DNA of 16,655 nt from Jeotgalicoccus sp052093725 (GTDB lineage: Bacteria > Bacillota > Bacilli > Staphylococcales > Salinicoccaceae), in NCBI GenBank assembly GCA_052093725.1, contig JBQDHL010000031.1, forward strand, positions 1-16,655. Direction: 5' to 3'. Positions 1 to 6,835 of this stretch are shown here, in pieces (within the stretch, counting starts at the first letter, position 1; each line of letters starts with the position of its first letter). Both the position numbers and the translations under genes were made by a program. The notes under the pieces were generated by a model, which did not search any database, was not told the DNA's origin, and saw only the letters and a list, made by a program, of their open reading frames with translations.

Positions 1-132
1 CGTGTGATTTTCTTAAAAGACGGTCAGATTTATACGAGTCTAACACGCGGTGAAATGTCACAGGATGCGTACTACAGAGAAATACTGGATACGCAGCGTG
101 TGTTGGGCGGTGTCATCGATGAAGCTGAATAA
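1..132 (+). CDS. ABC transporter ATP-binding protein, C-terminal end only (BceA/VraD-like)
   Basis: The first 132 bases read in frame 1 as the last 43 residues of a protein, starting RVIFLKDGQIYTSLTRGE and closing with a LDTQRVLGGV segment before TAA. The 'RVxFxKDGxIxxxLxxGE' stretch is the typical end of the ATPase subunit of BceAB/VraDE-type transporters, which bind or remove cell-wall-active peptides such as bacitracin. The Walker motifs lie outside the window. The gene overlaps the permease gene by 14 bases (119-132), so the two are translationally coupled and form one transporter. The family assignment rests partly on this neighbour. An upstream two-component system would be expected but cannot be seen. 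Confidence 0.85.
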   Translation, partial: RVIFLKDGQIYTSLTRGEMSQDAYYREILDTQRVLGGVIDEAE

Positions 133-2056
133 TTTAGTTATAAAAAACTTCGTCAGAAACTTAAATAACTACGGCTTATATATATTTGCACTGATTTTCA
201 GTGTGGCGCTGTTTTTCTCACTGTTAACGTTGACGATTGATGAAGCAGCAATGGAAGAGATTACTACGAGCACTCCGATGACTGCTCTGTTTTCAGTAGG
301 TTCGGTCACCGTAGTCATTATCATTATTCTGTTTGTTATGTTTGCGAACATGATTTTCATCAAAAGACGTCATAAAGAATTGGCATTGTTCCAGCTGATC
401 GGCATGAACCGCAGAAAAATATTCGGTATACTGCTGCTTGAAAACTTCATTATTTATTTCGGGAGTTTAATCGGTGGGATATTACTCGGATTCTTTATTT
501 CGAGACTGCTGTTAATGCTGCTGCTGCAAATTATGCGCGTTGATATGATAGTGGAGATGCAGTTTTCTACAACCGCTGCACTGATTACAGCTGCGGTGTT
601 TGTGTTTATCTTTATCGTGCTGATGATCCAGAACTACGTGTTCCTGAAACGATCATCACTGATAAAAATGCTTAAACTGAATAAAACATCCGAAAGTACT
701 GGGAAACCTATTGGCAAACTGATGATTGTTTTCGGCATTGTCGGAATTCTGATGATTGCACTTGGATACTATATGTCACAGACGATGTTCGACCGCGCGA
801 TGGGAAATCCGATTATGCTGCCGATTTATATGGTTTCGATTTTATTCCTGACGATTCTCGGTACGTATATTACATTTAAATGTTCAGTCGCATTTGTGTT
901 AAATATGATCCGTAAAAGTAAAAACGGCCACGTTAATGTAAATGACGTATTATCGGTAACGAGTGTCATGTTTAAAATGCGTTCGAATGCATTTCTGTTA
1001 ACGGCGATTTCTGTTATTACGGCAATCAGTATTACGGCAATGTCACTGTCGTATATTACGTATTACTCAACGGATAAAATGCTCGACAGCAGAACTCCTT
1101 ACGATTACACGGTGAACAGCACAGAAGAAATAGATTTCTACGAAGAGCTGCTTAATGAAGAAGGCTATGAAATCGACAGAATGGAAAAATCATTCATGCA
1201 TTACAATGTCGTTACTACAGAAGAAAATACCAAAGTAGAACTAGACGATCTCGAATCGATGGGACTCGTAATCGCAAGTGATGAGGAGTTTGACGGCTTT
1301 GATGTTTCGGAGAATGAGACGCACATTACGGGTACCGTGGCAATACTCGACATGTTTGTATCATTTAAAAAAGGAGACCCGGTGACATTTACAGACGATA
1401 AAGGCTTTGAAAGAACTGTAGAAGTGACTGAAACGACAGATCAAGGTATCCTGCCCGCGTATCTGTCATTCGGAATGCCTGTACTTGTTGTCGATGATGC
1501 AGTGTACCAGCAGCTTGCTGAACACCAACCGGAATCAAATACTGACAATGAAATGCCTTCTGAACTATATGCATTTAATATAGCCGGCGGGGATAAACAG
1601 GAAGTCTTTGAGTTGATGGATGATGATGAAGGAAATCCATCATTCACTTCCAAGATTCAGGAATACAACGAGATGGTTCAGATGTCAGGAATGATGGCGT
1701 TTATCGTCGGATTCTTAGGATTCGCATTTCTGTTAACATCAGGATGTATACTGTACTTCAAACAGATCGATGAATGTGAAGACGAGAAAGGCAGCTACAA
1801 AGTGCTGCGTAAACTCGGTTTTTCACAGGGAGAAATATTAAAAGGACTCGCACTGAAAATGATTATCTCATTCGGTATTCCTTTAATAATCGGCCTGCTT
1901 CACTCACTGTTTGCAGTCAAATCCGGATGGTTTATCTTCGGAATTGAAATGTGGACACCGATGTTGATTGTCATGGGTGTGTACACAGTACTTTACTCAA
2001 TATTTGCACTGATGTCCCTTGGATATTACAGTAAAGTTGTCAGAAAAAGTTTATAA
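119..2056 (+). CDS. ABC transporter permease, FtsX-like, BceB/VraG type (peptide antibiotic resistance)
   Basis: A 645-residue membrane subunit that should pair with the ATPase just upstream. The start chosen is the ATG at 119 (MKLNNLVIKNFVRNL), which overlaps the ATPase stop. The reading frame is open back to 50, but those extra 23 residues do not look like a permease N-terminus. Topology fits the BceB pattern of ten helices: a first helix at about residues 18-38, several more up to about 320, a hydrophilic and acidic extracellular domain at about 325-530, then three final helices (begins MSGMMAFIVGFLGFAF; ends near YTVLYSIFALMSLGYYSKVV). The large loop between helices 7 and 8 is the hallmark of the family and is thought to bind the antimicrobial peptide. 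The actual substrate cannot be read from sequence. A terminator follows 10 bases after the stop. Confidence 0.9.
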   Translation: MKLNNLVIKNFVRNLNNYGLYIFALIFSVALFFSLLTLTIDEAAMEEITTSTPMTALFSVGSVTVVIIIILFVMFANMIFIKRRHKELALFQLIGMNRRKIFGILLLENFIIYFGSLIGGILLGFFISRLLLMLLLQIMRVDMIVEMQFSTTAALITAAVFVFIFIVLMIQNYVFLKRSSLIKMLKLNKTSESTGKPIGKLMIVFGIVGILMIALGYYMSQTMFDRAMGNPIMLPIYMVSILFLTILGTYITFKCSVAFVLNMIRKSKNGHVNVNDVLSVTSVMFKMRSNAFLLTAISVITAISITAMSLSYITYYSTDKMLDSRTPYDYTVNSTEEIDFYEELLNEEGYEIDRMEKSFMHYNVVTTEENTKVELDDLESMGLVIASDEEFDGFDVSENETHITGTVAILDMFVSFKKGDPVTFTDDKGFERTVEVTETTDQGILPAYLSFGMPVLVVDDAVYQQLAEHQPESNTDNEMPSELYAFNIAGGDKQEVFELMDDDEGNPSFTSKIQEYNEMVQMSGMMAFIVGFLGFAFLLTSGCILYFKQIDECEDEKGSYKVLRKLGFSQGEILKGLALKMIISFGIPLIIGLLHSLFAVKSGWFIFGIEMWTPMLIVMGVYTVLYSIFALMSLGYYSKVVRKSL

Positions 2057-2066
2057 AAAATGAAAA

Positions 2067-2100
2067 CCTCCGTCTGCGTAATTGCAGATGGAGGATTTTT
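2067..2100 (+). terminator. Rho-independent terminator of the ABC transporter operon
   Basis: An 11-bp stem (2067-2077 with 2084-2094, CCTCCGTCTGC against GCAGATGGAGG, one G-U pair) with a 6-base loop is followed by ATTTTTGT. The minus strand after the same stem also reads TTTTCATTTTTT, so it may also stop transcripts arriving from the queuosine operon across the gap. Confidence 0.9.
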
Positions 2101-2104
2101 GTGT

Positions 2105-2204
2105 NNNNNNNNNNNNNNNNNNNNNNNNNNNNNNNNNNNNNNNNNNNNNNNNNNNNNNNNNNNNNNNNNNNNNNNNNNNNNNNNNNNNNNNNNNNNNNNN
2201 NNNN
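2105..2204. other. Assembly gap (100 N)
   Basis: Exactly 100 undetermined bases, the conventional placeholder for a scaffold gap of unknown size. It lies directly beside a tandem repeat, the likely reason assembly broke here. The true distance between the permease terminator and the repeat is unknown, and genes could be missing. Confidence 0.97.
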
Positions 2205-2321
2205 AAGTAACAATGAGCAGTTCTCAAAGTGACGTAGGGCCGTGTAAGTAACAATGAGCAGTTCTCAAAGTGACGTAGGGCCGTGTAAGTAACAATGAGC
2301 GGTTCTCATAGTAACGTAGGG
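2205..2321 (+). repeat. Tandem repeat, 41-bp unit, three visible copies
   Basis: Two identical 41-base units (2205-2245 and 2246-2286) begin AAGTAACAATGAGCAGTTCT and end GTAGGGCCGTGT. A third, diverged and shortened copy occupies 2287-2321 with substitutions at several sites. The array is cut by the assembly gap, so the real copy number is probably higher. The period is not a multiple of three and the stretch has no credible start or ribosome binding site, so it is read as non-coding. Each unit keeps a short dyad, TGAG-N5-CTCA. The array lies just downstream of the minus-strand queuosine transporter gene. Confidence 0.9.
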
Positions 2322-2338
2322 ATTCAACTTCACTTAAG

Positions 2339-2986
2339 TCAACTCAGCTGCTGCGCAACATTCATCAAAAGCGCACGTTCTTTATCAAGCTGTTTACGTG
2401 CAACTCCAACAAGCAGATAGACAATCGGTGTATCCAGCAGTACGATTATTATTTTCGCGATGTACTGCATAAATATCATGCTGATTAACACTTCAGTCGG
2501 TACCGTGCCGATAAATGCAATGACGATAAATATACACGTATCCACAAATTGTGTAATCACAGCAGAAAAATTATTACGCAGCCATAAGTGGCGTCTGCCG
2601 TGGCGTTCTTTTAATTTATGGAATATAAAAACATCGAGGTTCTGGCTGACCAGATATGAAACAAGACTCGCGATAATGACCTGAAAGCTTCCGCCTAAAA
2701 TCATTTCGTATTCTCCTTGCATATCAAAGAAAGGTGCAGCGGGTACTTCTATTGCTATGTAAATAAAAAATAAAACGATAATCTGTGTGATAAATCCTGC
2801 ACGTATTGCGCGTGCAGCTGTTTTCTTGCCGTATACTTCCCCGATAACATCGGTAATTAAAAATGTAGCCATATAAACGATAACGGCAGCAGGTAAATCA
2901 AATCCTAAAACCGTAAATACTTTCACAGCCAGTATGTTAGAAACAACAAGCAGTCCCGCAAAGAGTGCGGTCAAATAAAATATCAA
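2339..2986 (-). CDS. yhhQ: Queuosine precursor transporter (YhhQ/VUT family, DUF165)
   Basis: A 215-residue polytopic membrane protein of the family that imports the 7-deazaguanine precursors preQ0/preQ1 in E. coli (YhhQ). Family signatures visible are a conserved acidic 'TDVIGEVYGKK' loop after the second helix, 'SQNLDVFIFHKLKER' and 'WLRNNFSAVITQFVDT', with about six hydrophobic segments. The start is TTG (2986-2984), supported by a GGAGGG ribosome binding site six bases upstream; no ATG is better placed. It is the second gene after queF, 54 bases downstream, in an operon whose leader is a preQ1 riboswitch. That context independently supports a role in queuosine-precursor uptake. Which precursor it carries is not shown by the sequence. 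Confidence 0.92.
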   Translation of the reverse strand: MIFYLTALFAGLLVVSNILAVKVFTVLGFDLPAAVIVYMATFLITDVIGEVYGKKTAARAIRAGFITQIIVLFFIYIAIEVPAAPFFDMQGEYEMILGGSFQVIIASLVSYLVSQNLDVFIFHKLKERHGRRHLWLRNNFSAVITQFVDTCIFIVIAFIGTVPTEVLISMIFMQYIAKIIIVLLDTPIVYLLVGVARKQLDKERALLMNVAQQLS

Positions 2987-3040
2987 TGTATTCCCTCCAA
3001 TTTAAAATGGAAGAAATTCTTAGCCGTCCCAGTTAATCAA

Positions 3041-3529
3041 TTATCTGTTGTCTATCTTTTCCGGATACATATCGTGATTCATCATACGGTGATCCGCCAT
3101 TTGTTCATATTTCGTTCCGGGTCTGCCGTAGTTTACGTAAGGGTCAATTGAAATGCCGCCGCGTGGTGTGAACTTGCCCCATACTTCTATGTATTTAGGA
3201 TCCATTAATTCAACCAGGTCATCGACAATCATGTTGATGCTGTTTTCGTGGAATCCGCCATGGTTACGGAAGCTGAACAGATATAATTTCAATGCTTTAC
3301 TTTCAACCATTTTTACATCGGGAATGTAGCTGATGTAAATTGTTGCGAAGTCCGGCTGACCGGTCATCGGGCACAGTGTCGTAAATTCTGGACAGTTAAA
3401 TTTCACAAAATAGTCGCGGCCGATATGCCCGTTTTCAAATGTCTCCAGAATTTCCGGATTGTAATCAAATTTATAATCTACATTCTGGTTCCCCAGCAAA
3501 CTCAAATCTTTTGAGTAATCTTCTGTCAT
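3041..3529 (-). CDS. queF: NADPH-dependent 7-cyano-7-deazaguanine (preQ0) reductase QueF
   Basis: A 162-residue protein of the short, unimodular QueF type (as in Bacillus). It reduces the nitrile of preQ0 to the aminomethyl group of preQ1, the base that Tgt inserts into tRNA on the way to queuosine. Key features: the nucleophilic cysteine C53 in TLCPMTGQPDFATI, the partner aspartate D60, the QueF signature ESKALKLYLFSFRNHG (76-91), and the substrate-binding HEN at 94-96. The start ATG at 3529 is preceded by a strong AAGGAGG. It is the first gene behind the preQ1 riboswitch, so it should be switched off when its own product accumulates. No queC, queD or queE is visible in the window. Confidence 0.96.
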   Translation of the reverse strand: MTEDYSKDLSLLGNQNVDYKFDYNPEILETFENGHIGRDYFVKFNCPEFTTLCPMTGQPDFATIYISYIPDVKMVESKALKLYLFSFRNHGGFHENSINMIVDDLVELMDPKYIEVWGKFTPRGGISIDPYVNYGRPGTKYEQMADHRMMNHDMYPEKIDNR

Positions 3530-3545
3530 GATAAAAATCCTCCTT

Positions 3546-3580
3546 AAAATAAAAAAACACGCGCCAACGAAGGCACGTGT
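3546..3580 (-). terminator. Riboswitch expression-platform terminator
   Basis: Read on the minus strand, ACACGTGCC (3580-3572) pairs with GGCGCGTGT (3565-3557) around a TTCGTT loop, with one G-U pair, followed by a run of T. It lies between the preQ1 aptamer and the queF ribosome binding site, where a ligand-controlled transcription terminator is expected. I could not identify a convincing competing antiterminator by eye. Confidence 0.88.
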
Positions 3581-3586
3581 GATTGT

Positions 3587-3626
3587 GTCTTAGTTTTTTT
3601 AAGAGGGTGTGGCTAAGAACCTCTTC
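3587..3626 (-). ncRNA. preQ1-I riboswitch aptamer
   Basis: On the minus strand, 3625 downwards reads AAGAGGTTCTTAGCCACACC, then CTCTTAAAAAAACTAAG. This matches the class I preQ1 aptamer: a short P1 stem (AAGAGG with CCTCTT), a loop carrying TTCTTAGC, an A-rich third strand, and a CTAAG tail that pairs back with CTTAG to form the H-type pseudoknot. Its position upstream of queF and a queuosine-precursor transporter is the textbook setting. Binding of preQ1 should lower expression of both genes. Confidence 0.95.
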
Positions 3627-3647
3627 GTAATTTTATTTGCATTGTTC

Positions 3648-3676
3648 ATTATACATAGCGTCCCTGGAAAGGTCCA
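3648..3676 (-). promoter_or_regulatory. Sigma-A promoter of the queF operon
   Basis: On the minus strand, TGGACC (3676-3671) and a perfect TATAAT (3653-3648) are separated by 17 bases. The start would fall near 3641, about 16 bases before the riboswitch aptamer, as expected for a leader that begins with the aptamer. Confidence 0.75.
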
Positions 3677-3770
3677 TCTACTTAATTTTTCACAGATGAA
3701 TACATGATTCTTCATATTATTCTCAATTTTTTGTTACTATTGAAGTAATAAGAGTACGGAGGCATAGACG

Positions 3771-4679
3771 ATGGAAATTAAAAAGTTTAAAGTAGGTAAT
3801 TATTATGCTGAGGTCACGGCACTGCTGGGTGATTCAGGTGTTAAATTTGAAGCGAAACCGGCCGTAGTAATTTGTCCCGGCGGGAGCTATATGTACGTTT
3901 CAAAACGTGAAGCCGAACCGATTGCTTATGAGTTTCTCGCACAGGGATATCAGGTATTTATCCTGCGCTATTCAACAATCGGCACGATGATTGAAGCGGA
4001 AGGGAGAACGCCGGAAAGAGATGAGATGTACAGAGTTGCATCGATGGTTGAACCGGATAGAGTGCTCGGCTCCGAATTTCCAAACCCGTTAATAGAACTT
4101 GCTTTAACGATGTCGCATATTCGCGAAAACATTCATGAATACAATGTCGATGCGGATAATATCGGTGTACTCGGATTTTCTGCCGGGGGTCATCTTGCAG
4201 CAAGTCTAAGCGTACACTGGAATCAGGAATGGCTCTCTGCACTTGTCGGCAAGGAATCCAGATGGTACCGTCCCAACTTCCAGGTTCTCGGTTATCCAAT
4301 ACTCGATTACGATTTGAACAGAATTATTGCAGAAGAAAGAGGCATCGGTGATCCGCAGTATATGTCGATGGCAAGCCGAATGGTCTTTGGAAAATCAATC
4401 GAAGAAGATGTACTCGATAAAGCGACTGCTAAAAACTATGTGTCAGAAAATACACCGCCGACATTTATGTGGCATACGGGAGAAGACAAACTCGTATTTA
4501 TAAAAAACACACTTGATTTCGCAAATGCGCTAGAACAGCATAATGTGCCGTGGGAACTTCATACTTTCCATAAAGGTGATCACGGTTTAAGTGTCGCGTC
4601 GAAAATTACAGGAAAAGTAAACCCGCACGTGCAAAAATGGGTGCCTTTAATGTTTGAATGGCTGGAAGAAGTCAAATAA
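3771..4679 (+). CDS. Alpha/beta-hydrolase (esterase/lipase, dienelactone-hydrolase-like)
   Basis: A 302-residue cytosolic serine hydrolase without a signal peptide. Visible elements: an oxyanion-hole segment CPGGSY at 35-40, the nucleophile elbow GFSAG at 135-139 (Ser137), the likely acid Asp239 in HTGEDKLV, and the catalytic His271 in GDHGLS. This order is typical of the BD-FAE / acetyl-xylan-esterase-like branch. The substrate cannot be deduced, and a small carboxyl ester is the conservative guess. The ATG at 3771 follows GGAGG at an eight-base spacing. It is transcribed divergently from the queF operon and is convergent with the 71-residue protein gene downstream. Confidence 0.88.
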   Translation: MEIKKFKVGNYYAEVTALLGDSGVKFEAKPAVVICPGGSYMYVSKREAEPIAYEFLAQGYQVFILRYSTIGTMIEAEGRTPERDEMYRVASMVEPDRVLGSEFPNPLIELALTMSHIRENIHEYNVDADNIGVLGFSAGGHLAASLSVHWNQEWLSALVGKESRWYRPNFQVLGYPILDYDLNRIIAEERGIGDPQYMSMASRMVFGKSIEEDVLDKATAKNYVSENTPPTFMWHTGEDKLVFIKNTLDFANALEQHNVPWELHTFHKGDHGLSVASKITGKVNPHVQKWVPLMFEWLEEVK

Positions 4680-4707
4680 AAAAACAGCCGTTTAAATTAA
4701 CGGCTGT
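4678..4707 (-). terminator. Terminator for the minus-strand small protein gene, overlapping its stop codon
   Basis: A perfect 9-bp stem (ACAGCCGTT 4684-4692 with AACGGCTGT 4699-4707, loop of six) is followed on the minus strand by seven T. The plus strand lacks a T-run, so it serves mainly the minus-strand gene. That gene's last codons form the 5' arm and its TAA stop reaches into the loop. Confidence 0.85.
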
Positions 4708-4912
4708 AATCTAAATTATATTCCAAATATAATTCTGTATGATCCGGGTAGATTAACTCAACTAATATATTATCCTCATCAAAATCATTGGTTTTATTCA
4801 TGCAGTTATATATAAAGGAATCCAAAGATGCTTTTTCGGCATCCTTATCAGTTATCAGTTTAAAGAATATCTTATCATTGCTGGAGTTCATACATTTCAC
4901 TAATATATTCAT
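4697..4912 (-). CDS. Small protein of unknown function (71 aa)
   Basis: A 71-residue open frame beginning MNILVKCMNSSNDKIFFKLI and ending LELYLEYNLDYSR-like, acidic, with no membrane segment or recognised motif. I do not recognise the family. The start chosen is the ATG at 4912, preceded by GAGGAG at about ten bases. A longer reading from a TTG at 4930 would put the start inside that ribosome binding site and is rejected. Support for a real gene: a good ribosome binding site, and a perfect intrinsic terminator placed exactly at its 3' end in the right orientation. It is convergent with the alpha/beta-hydrolase gene and divergent from the GNAT gene. Confidence 0.75.
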   Translation of the reverse strand: MNILVKCMNSSNDKIFFKLITDKDAEKASLDSFIYNCMNKTNDFDEDNILVELIYPDHTELYLEYNLDYSR

Positions 4913-4994
4913 TTTACACCAACTCCTCAATATATTAATAACCGGTTCAAGCGTGTTTTAAACATAAAATTTACATGGGAAGGGCGGAATTACA

Positions 4995-5618
4995 ATGAAA
5001 TTTGTAAAACTTACTTTAAATGATATCGAGGAAATACTTCAGCTGCAGGATTCGATTTACGAGTTTTTAGAGCAGAAAGAAGTGCTCGAGAAATTATCGA
5101 GAGAAGAATTTGAAACTTGTCTGGAACAAGGATACGTCACGGGAGTCTTTCACGAGGATGAACTAATTGCGCTCCGTATGATGTACATTCCTTCATTAAC
5201 TGAAGAAGAACATCTGGCTGATGATGTCGGCGTTAACAGAGAACGCTCAATTTACTCAGAAATTTCACTGGTTAATCCCGATCACCGCGGACAGAAACTG
5301 CAGATGAAGATGGGAGAATATTTAATAGAGCAAGTTCGCGAGAGCGGCGATTTCGATTATATTTTCTCAACGGTAATGCCGGTTAACCTTGCGAGCTTAA
5401 AAGATAAATTTAAACTGGGTTTTAAAATAATGCGCACGAGATTAAAATACGGAGGTAAACGCCGGCATGTTTTATATCTGCCTTTAAATGAAGAAGTGGA
5501 AGTTAAAGGCGAAGCGTTGAATGTAAAGTTCGATAATTATGACTGGATGATGAACGCAGGACAGAATTACATCGGCGATTCACTACAGGATGAGTTTATC
5601 GCGTATTACAAAAAATGA
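4995..5618 (+). CDS. GNAT-family N-acetyltransferase
   Basis: A 207-residue protein with a GNAT fold. Motif A appears as SEISLVNPDHRGQKLQMKMG (88-107), where a beta strand leads into the acetyl-CoA pyrophosphate-binding loop. It is followed by MPVNLASLKDKFKLGFK (128-144), the usual asparagine-bearing helix and the FKxLGF-like turn. The loop reads R-G-Q-K-L-Q, so the usual second glycine of R/Q-x-x-G-x-G/A is replaced. The acceptor substrate is unknown. The ATG at 4995 is preceded by a G-rich GGAAGGGCGG. It lies 39 bases before the first of two M20 amidohydrolase genes and may share their transcript. An acyl-adding enzyme beside acyl-removing enzymes is suggestive but unproven. Confidence 0.88.
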   Translation: MKFVKLTLNDIEEILQLQDSIYEFLEQKEVLEKLSREEFETCLEQGYVTGVFHEDELIALRMMYIPSLTEEEHLADDVGVNRERSIYSEISLVNPDHRGQKLQMKMGEYLIEQVRESGDFDYIFSTVMPVNLASLKDKFKLGFKIMRTRLKYGGKRRHVLYLPLNEEVEVKGEALNVKFDNYDWMMNAGQNYIGDSLQDEFIAYYKK

Positions 5619-5631
5619 TTATGCAGGTGTA

Positions 5632-5637
5632 TATAAT
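5632..5637 (+). promoter_or_regulatory. Possible -10 element before the M20 gene pair
   Basis: A perfect TATAAT lies between the GNAT stop and the first M20 gene, but no good -35 hexamer is found at the right distance. It may be an internal promoter or chance in A/T-rich DNA. Confidence 0.3.
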
Positions 5638-5657
5638 TTATTACGGGGTGATTAACA

Positions 5658-6833
5658 ATGGAAATCAGTAAAGATATTATTAAAGATGCGATTGCATTTA
5701 GAAGGATGCTTCATCTGAATCCTGAGTTAAGTACTAATGAGTATGAAACATCAAAGCGTATTCAGGAAAAACTCAATGAATTTAATATTCCATATCAGAC
5801 AGGATTCGCTGACACAGGTGTCCTCGGAATTATAAAGGGTGCAGAAGAAGGGAGAGTAATAGGTATCAGAGCGGATATCGATGCACTCCCAATCGTTGAA
5901 ACTTCCGGTGAAGAATTTACTTCATTAAAAGAAGGTGTTATGCACGCATGCGGTCACGATGCGCATACATCTATGCTTCTACATGCCGGGAAAATATTGA
6001 ATGAGAACAAGGGGAAAATAAAAGGAACAATACTGTTGATATTCCAGCCGGCGGAAGAACTGTCACCTGTTGGCGGTGCTAAACGTATGATTGAGGACGG
6101 TGTATTTGATGAATATACTCCTGACATGATAATGGCACAGCACGTCTGGCCGGACCTTGAAGTCGGGAAATTCGGTGTAATGGCCGGACCGATTATGGGG
6201 AATTCAGACCGTTTTAAAATTACCATTACCGGCTCGGGCGGGCATGCCTCAATGCCGCACAGTACGACTGATGCGATTATTGTTGCGAATCAGGTTGTCA
6301 GTGCGCTGCAGACTATTGTGAGCAGAAATACTGATCCGTTGCAGCCTGCAGTCGTTACAGTTGGACGATTTGATGCTGGAACAAAACATAACGTTATTGC
6401 TGAAACGGCAGAGCTGGAAGGAACGATTCGTACACAGTCAGACGCAACTAAAGTTCTGACTAAAAAACGCTTCTTTGAAATTGTGGAACAGATAACATCT
6501 GCGATGGGTGCTGTTGTTGAAATCGAGTTTTATGACGGATATCCTGCAACGGTAAACGATATTGAATGGGCAGCACAGCTGAAGAAATCCATTAATAACC
6601 TTTACGGTGAGGAAGCGACACCGGCACTGCTGCCGAGTCTCGCAGGAGAAGATTTCAGCAGGTTCTTAAAAAAATATCCGGGTGTGTATTACTGGCTCGG
6701 AACATCTGTCGGTGAAGGACAGAAACCGCTCCATAATCCTTCATTCAGACTGAATGAAGATGCTTTTAAATACGGTATTACTGCGATGGTTAATATGACA
6801 GTAGATTCATTGGAAAAATTGGCGGGGGCGTAA
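5658..6833 (+). CDS. M20-family amidohydrolase (M20D; hippurate/N-acyl-amino-acid hydrolase-like)
   Basis: A 391-residue cytosolic metallo-amidohydrolase of the M20D group, which cleaves N-acyl groups from amino acids and related amides (hippurate hydrolase, IAA-amino acid hydrolases, N-acetylcysteine deacetylase). Metal-site residues visible: C98 and H100 in MHACGHDAH, E133/E134 in FQPAEE, H162 in AQHVWP and H359 in PLHNPSF. The dimerisation/lid domain is marked by GSGGHASMPH near 195-204. Length is normal for the family. Start at 5658, with GGGGTG upstream as ribosome binding site. The next gene, also M20, begins two bases after the stop, so they are co-transcribed and probably act on related substrates. 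The exact substrate is not decided by sequence. Confidence 0.92.
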   Translation: MEISKDIIKDAIAFRRMLHLNPELSTNEYETSKRIQEKLNEFNIPYQTGFADTGVLGIIKGAEEGRVIGIRADIDALPIVETSGEEFTSLKEGVMHACGHDAHTSMLLHAGKILNENKGKIKGTILLIFQPAEELSPVGGAKRMIEDGVFDEYTPDMIMAQHVWPDLEVGKFGVMAGPIMGNSDRFKITITGSGGHASMPHSTTDAIIVANQVVSALQTIVSRNTDPLQPAVVTVGRFDAGTKHNVIAETAELEGTIRTQSDATKVLTKKRFFEIVEQITSAMGAVVEIEFYDGYPATVNDIEWAAQLKKSINNLYGEEATPALLPSLAGEDFSRFLKKYPGVYYWLGTSVGEGQKPLHNPSFRLNEDAFKYGITAMVNMTVDSLEKLAGA

Positions 6834-6835
6834 GG

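Noticed and set aside
2060..2254. Open frames on both strands running through the N gap
   Set aside because: They consist mostly of undetermined bases and the terminator/repeat sequence, and have no plausible ribosome binding site.
2205..2321. A CRISPR array
   Set aside because: The 41-bp units are head to tail with no unique spacers, and no cas gene is present.
3958..4299. 113-residue minus-strand frame inside the alpha/beta-hydrolase gene
   Set aside because: It is antisense to a gene with an intact catalytic triad, and its composition looks like a shadow frame.
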